Shown here in pieces: positions 1 through 7,333 of a DNA stretch of 12,348 bases. The notes beneath the pieces were generated by a model. The model was not told the DNA's origin and ran no database searches. It was given only the letters and a program-made list of their open reading frames with translations. The first letter of the stretch is position 1, and every line of letters begins with the position of its first letter. The stretch comes from Aliivibrio_A kagoshimensis (GTDB taxonomy: Bacteria > Pseudomonadota > Gammaproteobacteria > Enterobacterales > Vibrionaceae): contig NZ_JAKJSQ010000089.1 of the NCBI RefSeq assembly GCF_050337105.1, forward strand, positions 1 through 12,348, in the 5' to 3' direction. The position numbers and the translations under genes are program-made.

Positions 1-28
1 TATTAGCACCGTTTTATTAGCACCGTTT
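1..28. repeat. perfect 14-bp tandem direct repeat, two copies
   Basis: The unit TATTAGCACCGTTT occurs at 1-14 and again without change at 15-28. It lies downstream of the nucleotidase stop codon and may continue beyond the left edge. It has no obvious coding role. The rest of the gap (29-64) is AT-rich and holds a 6-bp inverted repeat (ATCAAT at 41-46, ATTGAT at 52-57). That repeat lacks a GC stem with a T tract, so I do not call it a terminator. Confidence 0.8.
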
Positions 29-64
29 CAAATAAATAACATCAATTAATCATTGATATTCAAT

Positions 65-1726
65 TTATTTATAAACCATCTCACCTTTAGGTGCGTAGGC
101 ATTCACATCGATTGGACTGTTTGACTCTAGGTAATCTTTAAGAACCTCAGCATCAACAAAGCCCGTGTTTACGTGACCAGGATGACCAGAAATTTTTGGA
201 TATCCGTCACCACCAGCTGCGTTATAGCTTGGTACAGTGAACTGATATTTTGCTGATGTATCTAGCGCTTTTCCGCCAATTTTAACATCACTAACCTGAC
301 CGTTTGATACCGTCATTGAGATGCCAGCAAACTGTGCATACGCGCCAGAATCTACTGGTTTCGTTGCAACAACGTTCAAGTAATCAAGAACCTCAGCACC
401 TGACATTTCTGTTACCGTTACAATGTTTGCAAACGGCTGAACCGTTAGAACGTCTTTGTAAGTGATATCGCCTTCAGCAATTGAATCACGTACACCACCA
501 GAGTTCATTACAGCAAAGTCAGCTTTAGCACGTTTCATGTGAGCTGTCGCGATTAAACGACCCAAGTTCGTCTGCTTAAAGCGAACGACACCACGGTCAC
601 CTTCAAGCTTACCATTGCTCTTAGCAATCTTAACAGTTAGCTCGTCTTGACCTTTCTCTTGGTAAGGTGTCAAGAATTCAAGTACCGCAGGATCTTGTGC
701 GATTTCATCTTGAATGAAAACACGCTGCTTCTTGCCATCAACTTTGATTTTCTTTTTCAAGTTAACTGGAATCAGGTCGTAGCTAACTAAGTTTAGTTCG
801 CCATTTTTGAATTCGTAGTCTGCTTTACCTACGTATTTACCCCACTCATGTGCTTGAACTAACCAAGTACCATTTTGGAAGTCAGGCTTACACTCGTCAC
901 CAGGCTTAAAGCTCTTGCTGGCTACATTTGGGCCTTCCATACAGACTGGCTCTTGAGAGTGACCACCAACGATCATATCCAGGTCGCCTTCACCTAAGAA
1001 GCGAGCTAAAGCAACATCACCCGGTGCATTACCACCGTTGTTACCATTTTCGTAGTGACCCATATGAGTCGCTGCAAAAATCAGATCTGGTTTTTCATTA
1101 GCACGTAGCTCAGCGATGACTTTTTTCGCTTCTGCTTTAGGATCTCTAAATTCGATGTCACCAATAAACTCAGGGTTACCAATTTTTGCTGTATCTTCAG
1201 TCGTTAGACCGATAACCGCAATTTTTACACCCTGCTTATTGAAGATTTTGTAAGCTTCAAATTTACGCTCGCCAGTCGCTTTATCGTAAATGTTGGCAGA
1301 AAGCATAGGGAAGTTAGCCCACCCTTGCTGCTTGGCAAGTACGTCTAACGGATTATCAAACTCATGGTTACCCAATGCCATCGCATCGTAACCTAGCATA
1401 CTCATACCTTTAAAATCTGGTTCTGCATCTTGAAGATCAGACTCTGGAACACCAGTGTTAATATCGCCACCAGATAAAAGTAATACGCTACCGCCTTCTG
1501 CTTTCACTTCAGCTCGTAGTTGGTCAAGAAGCGTCTTACGTGCTGCCATGCCATATTCGCCGTATTTATTCTGCCAAAAACGACCATGATGGTCATTGGT
1601 GTGTAAAACGGTCAATTTGTAAGTCGTATCTTCCTGCCAAGTTGGTTCGCTCATCGTAGAGCAACCCGTTACCGCAGCTAATAAAGCAGCACTAACCGCT
1701 ACTTTTACAGATAGAAATCCTTTCAT
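65..1726 (-). CDS. ushA: lipoprotein 5'-nucleotidase / UDP-sugar hydrolase (UshA/NutA family)
   Basis: Predicted 553-residue cell-surface or periplasm-facing enzyme that removes phosphate from extracellular nucleotides (and may split UDP-sugars) so the nucleoside can be taken up. The N-terminus is a lipoprotein signal: basic start, hydrophobic stretch and lipobox VTGC with Cys22 followed by Ser, which fits outer-membrane sorting. The metallophosphatase domain shows HTNDHHG (Asp45, His47), SGGD (Asp88), GNHE (Asn120-His121), THMGH (His221) and GGHSQ (His256). The C-terminal domain has NSGGVR (408-413) and AGGDGYP (504-510), typical of substrate binding. Cys262 and Cys279 could form the disulfide seen in E. 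coli UshA. Length is close to E. coli UshA (550). As recalled, Vibrio NutA is a lipoprotein of this type, whereas E. coli UshA is soluble. The ATG at 1726 is preferred to the in-frame GTG at 1735, because that GTG lies inside the AGGTGA ribosome-binding site. It stands alone, with its own promoter region downstream of the kdsA terminator. Confidence 0.95.
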   Translation of the reverse strand: MKGFLSVKVAVSAALLAAVTGCSTMSEPTWQEDTTYKLTVLHTNDHHGRFWQNKYGEYGMAARKTLLDQLRAEVKAEGGSVLLLSGGDINTGVPESDLQDAEPDFKGMSMLGYDAMALGNHEFDNPLDVLAKQQGWANFPMLSANIYDKATGERKFEAYKIFNKQGVKIAVIGLTTEDTAKIGNPEFIGDIEFRDPKAEAKKVIAELRANEKPDLIFAATHMGHYENGNNGGNAPGDVALARFLGEGDLDMIVGGHSQEPVCMEGPNVASKSFKPGDECKPDFQNGTWLVQAHEWGKYVGKADYEFKNGELNLVSYDLIPVNLKKKIKVDGKKQRVFIQDEIAQDPAVLEFLTPYQEKGQDELTVKIAKSNGKLEGDRGVVRFKQTNLGRLIATAHMKRAKADFAVMNSGGVRDSIAEGDITYKDVLTVQPFANIVTVTEMSGAEVLDYLNVVATKPVDSGAYAQFAGISMTVSNGQVSDVKIGGKALDTSAKYQFTVPSYNAAGGDGYPKISGHPGHVNTGFVDAEVLKDYLESNSPIDVNAYAPKGEMVYK

Positions 1727-1731
1727 TTTTT

Positions 1732-1737
1732 TCACCT
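1732..1737 (-). promoter_or_regulatory. ushA ribosome-binding site that decides the start
   Basis: AGGTGA on the minus strand, five bases before the ATG at 1726. The competing GTG at 1735 is part of this motif and has no good Shine-Dalgarno sequence of its own, so the shorter 553-residue protein is favoured. Confidence 0.7.
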
Positions 1738-1811
1738 ATGATTTTTAGTAGATTCAATTTTTCGGTGTGTTCCTAGAGATCATACACTGCAATGAATGAC
1801 TTTAACTCCAA

Positions 1812-1841
1812 GATATATTTTAAAAACTAGATAAGTGTAAA
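1812..1841 (-). promoter_or_regulatory. candidate sigma-70 promoter of ushA
   Basis: On the minus strand, TTTACA (1841-1836) is followed after 18 bases by TATATC (1817-1812), so the -35 matches consensus at five of six positions and the -10 at four of six. This would give a leader of roughly 80 nt before the ATG at 1726. The spacing is slightly long and the surroundings are AT-rich, so this is a moderate guess by eye. Confidence 0.35.
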
Positions 1842-1978
1842 AGAAAAAAGAGAGAGCAGTTTAGCTGTTTAGAAAAATTGTTAATTAGATCACCTATATC
1901 TTCGTGATATTCATAACATAACAAATAGCAATCGATTACGTATTTGAACACAAAAACATCCTCTCTTTTTGCGGCACA

Positions 1979-2007
1979 ATAAAAAAGCCCATCATTACGA
2001 TGAGCTT
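1979..2007 (-). terminator. intrinsic terminator of the hemA-kdsA operon
   Basis: Read on the minus strand, AAGCTCATC (2007-1999) pairs with GATGGGCTT (1993-1985) around the 5-nt loop GTAAT, with one G-T pair, and is followed directly by a run of six T. It starts 31 bases after the kdsA stop codon and separates this operon from ushA. Confidence 0.88.
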
Positions 2008-2038
2008 CATTGTTTTAGCACTCTTTTATTCGAAATCG

Positions 2039-2893
2039 CTATTTAATCTCAATATGCTCAAAACCTTTAATCACGTCATCAAGCGCTTTCATCTGAGTTA
2101 AGAAAGGTTCAACCTTATCTAATGGTAGAGCTGATGGCCCATCACATAACGCTTTATCTGGATGTGGGTGTGCTTCAATGAACAGACCCGCGATGCCTGT
2201 CGCCAAACCCGCTTTTGCCAATTCAACAGTCTGCTCACGACGTCCACCAGAAGCCGCACCACTTGGGTCTCGGTTCTGCAGAGAGTGAGTCACATCAAAA
2301 ATAATTGGGCTGCCATTTGAGGATTTTTTCATCACACCAAAGCCAAGCATATCAACCACTAAATTGTCATAGCCCATGCATGAACCGCGCTCACACAAAA
2401 TAATCTGCTCATTGCCACACTCAGAGAATTTACCCACAATGTTACCCACTTGATTTGGGCTCATGAACTGAGGTTTCTTCACATTGATAACGGCACCGGT
2501 TTTTGCCATCGCTTCAACCAAATCAGTTTGGCGAGCAAGAAATGCAGGAAGTTGAATCACATCAACCACATCCGCTACAGGCTGAGCTTGTTCGATCGTA
2601 TGGACATCGGTAATGATTTTCACGCCGAACGTCTCTTTAATCTCCTGAAAGATTTTCAAACCTTCATCTAAACCAGGTCCTCGGTACGAATGAACTGAAG
2701 AGCGGTTTGCCTTATCGAAAGAGGCCTTGAAGACATAAGGAATACCAAGACGATCGGTCACTTCAACGTAGTGTTCACAAATCTGCATCGCAAGATCGCG
2801 AGATTCCAATACATTCATGCCTGCGAATAAAACAAACGGCTTATCATTTGCGACATCGATATCGCCAATTTTCACGTTTTTCTGAGTAATCAT
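2039..2893 (-). CDS. kdsA: 2-dehydro-3-deoxyphosphooctonate aldolase (KDO-8-phosphate synthase)
   Basis: Cytoplasmic enzyme that condenses phosphoenolpyruvate with arabinose 5-phosphate to give KDO-8-phosphate, the precursor of the inner-core sugar of lipopolysaccharide. At 284 residues it has the same length as E. coli KdsA. Visible family motifs are KASFDKANRSS near 56-66, DVTHS near 200, GGRREQ near 218 and EAHPHPD near 240. The N-terminal motif AGMNVLES has Asn27 where the metal-dependent class has a Cys ligand, so this should be the metal-independent type. It is the last gene of the hemA operon, 15 bp after sirB1, with a purine-rich AGAAGAG ribosome-binding site, and is followed by a strong terminator. 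The C-terminus ends in a short tail (EHIEIK), with no sign of truncation. Confidence 0.98.
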   Translation of the reverse strand: MITQKNVKIGDIDVANDKPFVLFAGMNVLESRDLAMQICEHYVEVTDRLGIPYVFKASFDKANRSSVHSYRGPGLDEGLKIFQEIKETFGVKIITDVHTIEQAQPVADVVDVIQLPAFLARQTDLVEAMAKTGAVINVKKPQFMSPNQVGNIVGKFSECGNEQIILCERGSCMGYDNLVVDMLGFGVMKKSSNGSPIIFDVTHSLQNRDPSGAASGGRREQTVELAKAGLATGIAGLFIEAHPHPDKALCDGPSALPLDKVEPFLTQMKALDDVIKGFEHIEIK

Positions 2894-2908
2894 GATTATT
2901 GCTCTTCT

Positions 2909-3718
2909 CTAGTGGAGGATCAAAGGGAGCTCTTTCAGTAATCTGACCTGAGCTTTTAATAGATCGGCTGCGGGATCATCTGGGCAGTTTTCAATGAAAA
3001 ACTCAAAATCAGAGCTGGCCATTTGATTGCAATCTAACTGCTGGTAGATAAACCCACGGTCTCTTATTTCATAAGGATCATCGGGCGTAAAACTTAACGC
3101 AAGGTCGCTGCATTTAAGAGCGAGATCATAGGTCTCTTCTCTTAAAAAGGCGTGTTTCATTAGGGCTAATAGGCGGCCAATTACTGTTGGATTATCAACA
3201 GCGGCTAAATCTTTCTCTTTTAGCTTAGCAAGGGGACCATCATGACCAATTAACCATGCACCTAACACTTGCTTTGTCACGTACTCTCCATTGAATGGAT
3301 TTAGGTAGAGAGGACGTTCATTTGGCCAGTCGATACGTAATAGAAATTGAGTCGGAAAGCTAACCCCAGACACTGGAAAATTCAGGTTTTGAGCCAAATA
3401 GAGAAGAATAGACCCTAAACTAACCGGGATCCCTTTCTTACGCTCAAGCACTTTATCTATGAAAGCATTTTCAGACGAAAAATATTCATCGTAATCACCA
3501 ACAAACCCCCACTCTTGATAAAACAGTTTTAACAGTTTAGCAAATTGGGCTTTGGGCTCAATTTCTGAAGCGACTCCCGCTTCAGCATCCATTAACATGA
3601 GCTCAAGCTTATCTTCAGCCCACTGTTTAGACGTTGACGATTTAATGGCTAAGTTAAGGGATAGCGCCCCTTCAACTAGCTCCATGCTATCTAAATCTTC
3701 ATCAAAGAAATCAAACAT
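2909..3718 (-). CDS. sirB1: SirB1 family protein (YchA-like, transglutaminase-like fold with TPR-like tail)
   Basis: A 269-residue soluble protein of the SirB1/YchA family, the same length as E. coli YchA as recalled. The N-terminal two thirds resemble the SirB1 transglutaminase-like domain: the stretch KKGIPVSLGSILLYLA (94-109) followed by NFPVSGVSFPTQFLLR (113-128) is the family core, and NPFNGEY (140-146) follows. No obvious Cys occupies the usual catalytic position, so enzyme activity is doubtful. From about 180 to 260, helical repeats of TPR character can be seen (for example YDLALKCSDLAL and a second pair near 217-240). The biochemical role is not settled. It starts 3 bp after the sirB2 stop, with a GGGGT ribosome-binding site overlapping that stop codon. 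This points to coupled translation of SirB2 and SirB1 and perhaps a shared job. Confidence 0.9.
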   Translation of the reverse strand: MFDFFDEDLDSMELVEGALSLNLAIKSSTSKQWAEDKLELMLMDAEAGVASEIEPKAQFAKLLKLFYQEWGFVGDYDEYFSSENAFIDKVLERKKGIPVSLGSILLYLAQNLNFPVSGVSFPTQFLLRIDWPNERPLYLNPFNGEYVTKQVLGAWLIGHDGPLAKLKEKDLAAVDNPTVIGRLLALMKHAFLREETYDLALKCSDLALSFTPDDPYEIRDRGFIYQQLDCNQMASSDFEFFIENCPDDPAADLLKAQVRLLKELPLILH

Positions 3719-3721
3719 CTG

Positions 3722-4105
3722 TTACCCCAAAAAAGTTGGAACTTTGGTCATTGCCAGTTTTGCGGCCATTAAGATCCAACCTAACGCACCAAAAAAAGCG
3801 AACCCTTTAAATACCCGACTCTCACCTAGGTGTAGAGCAACATAACCGAGTGCAATGTATGCAAAGACACAGGTGAGTTTTTCCGTTAGCCACAAACCTG
3901 CGGGGGTAAATGGATAGAAACCCGTTAGAAATATCAAAACGACTCCGGTTCCTAACAGTAACGTATCAATAACATGAGGCGCGACTTTGAGGAATTTTTT
4001 CTCGAGCAACGTTGATTTGCTCATCAGTAGAATATATCGAAATATAAACAGACAAACACTTAACGCGATGGTTAGCATATGGATATGTTTTATTGCTGCG
4101 TACAT
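3722..4105 (-). CDS. sirB2: SirB2 family inner-membrane protein (YchQ-like)
   Basis: Small integral membrane protein of 127 residues (E. coli YchQ is about 130). Four hydrophobic segments are visible at about 7-27, 45-62, 73-93 and 100-118. The N-terminal KHIHM and the centre KVAPHVIDTLLLGTG are characteristic of the SirB2 family. The function is not known with confidence; the name comes from a Salmonella locus once linked to invasion-gene regulation. The reading frame stays open upstream to 4243, but that extension would overlap prmC by over 100 bp. The ATG at 4105 has a GAGAG ribosome-binding site (4110-4114) in the 19-bp gap after prmC and gives the family's usual N-terminus, so I chose it. 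It is encoded between prmC and sirB1 in the hemA operon. Confidence 0.9.
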   Translation of the reverse strand: MYAAIKHIHMLTIALSVCLFIFRYILLMSKSTLLEKKFLKVAPHVIDTLLLGTGVVLIFLTGFYPFTPAGLWLTEKLTCVFAYIALGYVALHLGESRVFKGFAFFGALGWILMAAKLAMTKVPTFLG

Positions 4106-4124
4106 AGTTCTCTCATTATAATAT

Positions 4125-4970
4125 TTATGTCCAACGACCGAACGTAACGCGATCATTGCCGCCATAATCTTGCTCTGTCGAGACTTGCTGATAGTGCAGA
4201 TGTTGTAAAATAGCTCGAACCTCAGCCCCTTGCTGAAAGCCATGCTCTAACAGTAACCAACCACCAGGTAGCAAAAATGTTCTCGCTTGTGAACTTATCA
4301 GCTCTATATCGGCAAGTCCTGAGTTACCTGCTACTAAAGCAGACTTTGGTTCAAACCGAACGTCACCCTCAATCAAATGTGGGTCAAATTCATCAATGTA
4401 GGGAGGGTTACTGACAATAACAGCAAACTTTTCGCCAGGGTGAACCGCTTCGAACCAACTACTGATTCTAAACTCTGTGTTGGTAATGCGCAGTCGTTGT
4501 GCATTTTCAGTCGCTAACTGCTGTGCTTCCGCTCTAATATCAACACCAATTACCGCTCGTTTAGGGTGTTCAGACGCTATCGCTAGAGCAATCGCCCCAG
4601 TTCCAGTGCCCAAATCCAAAACGGCGTCGTTGCCAGTCGTTAACTTATCGAGGGCTAATTCCACCAACCTTTCCGTATCTGGCCTTGGGATCAGTGTTGA
4701 CGGAGAGACTTTTAGTGGTAACGACCAAAACTCTCTCTCTCCAATAATATAAGCAACAGGCTCACCGGATAACCGGCGCTGCAGTAGCAGTGAGAAATCA
4801 ATTAACTGCTGATCAGATAAAGCTTTCTCAGGCCAAGTAAGCAGATAGCTGCTTGGTTTGTCCAAAACGTGACACAACAGTACCGCTGCATCAAGTCGTG
4901 CTGAAGCACTACCAGATTGTTGCAACTGACTAACGGCGCTCGCGAGCTGCTGTTCAATAGTTGAGGTCAT
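4125..4970 (-). CDS. prmC: peptide chain release factor N5-glutamine methyltransferase
   Basis: Cytoplasmic S-adenosylmethionine-dependent enzyme that methylates the Gln of the GGQ motif in release factors RF1 and RF2, which raises their peptide-release activity. It has 281 residues (E. coli 277). Residues 1-90 form the helical substrate-binding domain. The Rossmann-type methyltransferase domain begins with the SAM-binding motif DLGTGTGAIALA from Asp119. The catalytic NPPY signature, which holds the target glutamine amide, is at 188-191. The start ATG overlaps the prfA stop by one base (TAATG), and no clear Shine-Dalgarno sequence precedes it, so translation is probably coupled to prfA. Its substrate RF1 is therefore encoded directly upstream. 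Older names are hemK and yfcB-like methylases; the GGQ-enzyme identity is well supported by the neighbour and the NPPY motif. Confidence 0.97.
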   Translation of the reverse strand: MTSTIEQQLASAVSQLQQSGSASARLDAAVLLCHVLDKPSSYLLTWPEKALSDQQLIDFSLLLQRRLSGEPVAYIIGEREFWSLPLKVSPSTLIPRPDTERLVELALDKLTTGNDAVLDLGTGTGAIALAIASEHPKRAVIGVDIRAEAQQLATENAQRLRITNTEFRISSWFEAVHPGEKFAVIVSNPPYIDEFDPHLIEGDVRFEPKSALVAGNSGLADIELISSQARTFLLPGGWLLLEHGFQQGAEVRAILQHLHYQQVSTEQDYGGNDRVTFGRWT

Positions 4971-6058
4971 TAACTGTTTTCTGATAACTCAGCAAGTTGA
5001 TCCGCTTGATGCTCAAGAATCACAGGTTCAACCAATGAGTCTAGATCCCCTTCCATTATCTCATTCAGACGGTATAAGGTTAAGTTAATACGGTGGTCCG
5101 AGACACGGCCCTGTGGGTAGTTATACGTTCTAATACGGTCAGAACGGTCACCTGAACCTAATAAGTTACGACGCGTATCTGAAATTTCAGCGGCGCGTTT
5201 GTCCTCTTCCGCTTTAGTGATGCGAGCAGCAAGTACTGACATCGCCTGAGCTTTGTTTTTATGCTGTGAACGTTCATCTTGACACTCAACCACGGTTCCC
5301 GTAGGCAAGTGAGTAATACGGATAGCAGAGTCGGTGGTGTTGACGTGCTGACCACCCGCTCCTGATGAACGGAACGTATCGATTTTCAGATCACTCGCTT
5401 TAATTTCAGGTGCCTCGGCCTCTGGTACTTCCGCCATGACAGCAACAGTACATGCTGAGGTGTGAACACGCCCTTGTGATTCCGTTGCAGGTACACGCTG
5501 TACGCGATGACCGCCGGATTCAAACTTCAAAATACCGTAGGCCCCCTCACCACTCACTTTCGCGATCATCTCTTTGTAACCGCCTTGTTCTGAACGGTTT
5601 TCGTTCATCACTTCGATACGCCAGTTACGTTTCTCTGCATAACGGCTATACATACGGAACAGGTCACCAGCAAAGATACCGGCTTCATCACCACCAGCCC
5701 CAGCTCGGATTTCTAAGAAGCAGTTGCGATCGTCATTAGGATCTTTTGGTAACAGCAATATCTGCAGTTCATCATTTAAACGCTCAATGTCAGCTTTAGC
5801 TTCTTTGATCTCTTCTTGCGCCATTTCACGCATCTCAGCATCATCTTCTTGAGCCATTTCATTTGCCGCTTCAAGGTTCTCTTCCGCTTGGCAGTAACGC
5901 TGAAAACACTGAGTAAGCTCTTCTAGCTGAGAGTACTCTTTTGATAACGCACGGAATTTGTTTTGATCTCCAATAACATCTGGATCACCCAGTAAATGTT
6001 GCACTTCTTCATAACGCTCAGAGAGCATCTCTAACTTAGTTCGAATCGACGATTTCAT
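4970..6058 (-). CDS. prfA: peptide chain release factor 1 (RF1)
   Basis: Ends translation at UAA and UAG codons by entering the ribosomal A site and triggering hydrolysis of peptidyl-tRNA. It has 362 residues (E. coli RF1 has 360). The N-terminal helical domain covers about 1-100. The stop-codon-reading tripeptide PAT is at 190-192, which marks RF1 rather than RF2 (SPF). The catalytic GGQ is at 235-237 within SGAGGQHVN; Gln237 is the residue methylated by PrmC, encoded next. The gene lies 18 bp after hemA and overlaps prmC by one base. The sequence before its ATG (6058) shows only a poor Shine-Dalgarno match, so coupling to hemA translation is possible. There is no frameshift site, as expected for RF1 (programmed frameshifting belongs to prfB). 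Confidence 0.98.
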   Translation of the reverse strand: MKSSIRTKLEMLSERYEEVQHLLGDPDVIGDQNKFRALSKEYSQLEELTQCFQRYCQAEENLEAANEMAQEDDAEMREMAQEEIKEAKADIERLNDELQILLLPKDPNDDRNCFLEIRAGAGGDEAGIFAGDLFRMYSRYAEKRNWRIEVMNENRSEQGGYKEMIAKVSGEGAYGILKFESGGHRVQRVPATESQGRVHTSACTVAVMAEVPEAEAPEIKASDLKIDTFRSSGAGGQHVNTTDSAIRITHLPTGTVVECQDERSQHKNKAQAMSVLAARITKAEEDKRAAEISDTRRNLLGSGDRSDRIRTYNYPQGRVSDHRINLTLYRLNEIMEGDLDSLVEPVILEHQADQLAELSENS

Positions 6059-6076
6059 GAATATTTGGACTTATAG

Positions 6077-7333
6077 TTAGTTATCTAGACCAATACTAGT
6101 ACGGATAACAGAAAGTTTTTCTGGATCCCCATTCTTAGCTGCATCTTGCATTGCTTGAGTCGGGGCGTGAATAAGTTTGTTGGTGAGTTTGTTACTCAGT
6201 TCTATCAAAATCTTTTGTGGATCGGCACCACTTTCGAGCGCTTGCATGCTTTTGCTTAATAACTCAGAGCGCACAACGTCAGATTGTTCTCTATAGGCTC
6301 TTATGCTGTCTACCGCTTGTCTTGAACGCATCCAACGCATAAATTCAGAGCTCTCTTCACTGACAATCACTTCAGCTTGAATCGCTTCGACTTTACGCTG
6401 CTCCATATTCTGTTCAACAATCCCTTGAAGATCGTCAACTGTATAGAGATAAGCATCGTTCAGATCACCGACTTGGGCCTCGATATCCCTTGGTACGGCA
6501 ATATCAACAAACAGCATGGGTTGGTTACGTCGCGATTTTAGCGCCGTCTCTACCATCCCTTTACCAATGATTGGCAATGGGCTGGCTGTTGAGCTGATGA
6601 CAATATCCGCTTTACCCAAATATTGTGGAATTTCAGGAAGCGTGATCACCTGAGCATCGTACTCGCCAGCTAAGAGCAGCGCTCTTTCACGAGTACGGTT
6701 AGCGACGATCAGTTTCTTAGTGCCGCTCTCTGCTAAATGCTTAGCAACTAACTCGATGGTTTCACCAGCACCAACTAACAGTACTGTGGAGTCCGACAGT
6801 GACTCGAATATTTGTCGAGCCAACGTACAAGCAGCATAAGCCACAGAAACCGCATTACCACCAATATCAGTATCAGTACGAACTCGTTTAGCAACCGAAA
6901 AAACTTTTTGAAATAATTTCTCCGTCGTTCCTTCAACGGCATCATAGTCTCGGGCCGCCGCAAACGCTTGTTTCACCTGCCCCAAAATTTGAGGCTCGCC
7001 AAGTACAAGGGAGTCAAGACCACATGAGACACGCATCAAGTGCTTCACCGCTGCTTGCTCTTCATGAATGTAGATACTGGACATCAACTCTTCGATAGAG
7101 ACGGAGTGAAAACTGGTTAGCCACTCAATGATGGCACCGGCACCGAGTCCATCTTTTACATCACAATAGAGTTCAGTTCGATTACAAGTAGAAAGAATGA
7201 CCCCACTTAAAATATTGTCATTGATTGAAAGCTCTTTAAGCGCGCTGACCAGTTTTTCAGGTGAAAAAGCGACTTTTTCACGTAGATCAACAGAAGCAGA
7301 GTTATGGTTAATTCCAATAGAAAGCAATGACAT
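6077..7333 (-). CDS. hemA: glutamyl-tRNA reductase
   Basis: First committed enzyme of the C5 pathway to haem and other tetrapyrroles: it reduces glutamyl-tRNA(Glu) with NADPH to glutamate-1-semialdehyde. At 418 residues it matches E. coli HemA. The N-terminal catalytic domain begins SLLSIGINH and carries the nucleophile Cys50 in STCNRTE. The NADPH-binding domain has GAGETIE at 188-194 followed by LIVANRTRERA. The C-terminal part (about 320-418) is the helical dimerisation domain. It is the first gene of the six-gene minus-strand operon and is divergent from lolB. The ATG at 7333 gives the standard N-terminus, although the bases before it (ACCCTTTAA) show no good Shine-Dalgarno sequence. In enteric bacteria HemA level is controlled by haem-dependent proteolysis; whether that holds here cannot be seen. 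Confidence 0.98.
   Translation of the reverse strand: MSLLSIGINHNSASVDLREKVAFSPEKLVSALKELSINDNILSGVILSTCNRTELYCDVKDGLGAGAIIEWLTSFHSVSIEELMSSIYIHEEQAAVKHLMRVSCGLDSLVLGEPQILGQVKQAFAAARDYDAVEGTTEKLFQKVFSVAKRVRTDTDIGGNAVSVAYAACTLARQIFESLSDSTVLLVGAGETIELVAKHLAESGTKKLIVANRTRERALLLAGEYDAQVITLPEIPQYLGKADIVISSTASPLPIIGKGMVETALKSRRNQPMLFVDIAVPRDIEAQVGDLNDAYLYTVDDLQGIVEQNMEQRKVEAIQAEVIVSEESSEFMRWMRSRQAVDSIRAYREQSDVVRSELLSKSMQALESGADPQKILIELSNKLTNKLIHAPTQAMQDAAKNGDPEKLSVIRTSIGLDN

Larger units (their letters stand above)
1738..2038. other. intergenic region between kdsA and ushA
   Basis: About 300 bp without a gene. It holds the kdsA-operon terminator at its kdsA end and a possible ushA promoter near 1812-1841. 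Between them is a symmetrical stretch (ATCAC at 1889-1893, GTGAT at 1904-1908) overlapping a weak CRP-like pattern at 1903-1918. Both neighbours are read on the minus strand. The sequence is AT-rich and I see no small ORF with a credible start and ribosome-binding site. Confidence 0.6.

Noticed and set aside
41..57. Inverted repeat ATCAAT/ATTGAT as an ushA terminator
   Set aside because: The stem is six A/T-rich pairs without a T tract after it on the minus strand, too weak for an intrinsic terminator.
3722..4243. 173-residue frame extending SirB2 at its N-terminus
   Set aside because: The extra 46 residues overlap the end of prmC by over 100 bp and are unlike the family. The ATG at 4105 has its own ribosome-binding site.
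5158..5739. Open frames on both strands inside prfA
   Set aside because: They are out-of-frame shadows of a strongly conserved gene, with no family resemblance and no credible start sites. The same applies to the short frames inside kdsA, hemA, prs, pth and ychF.
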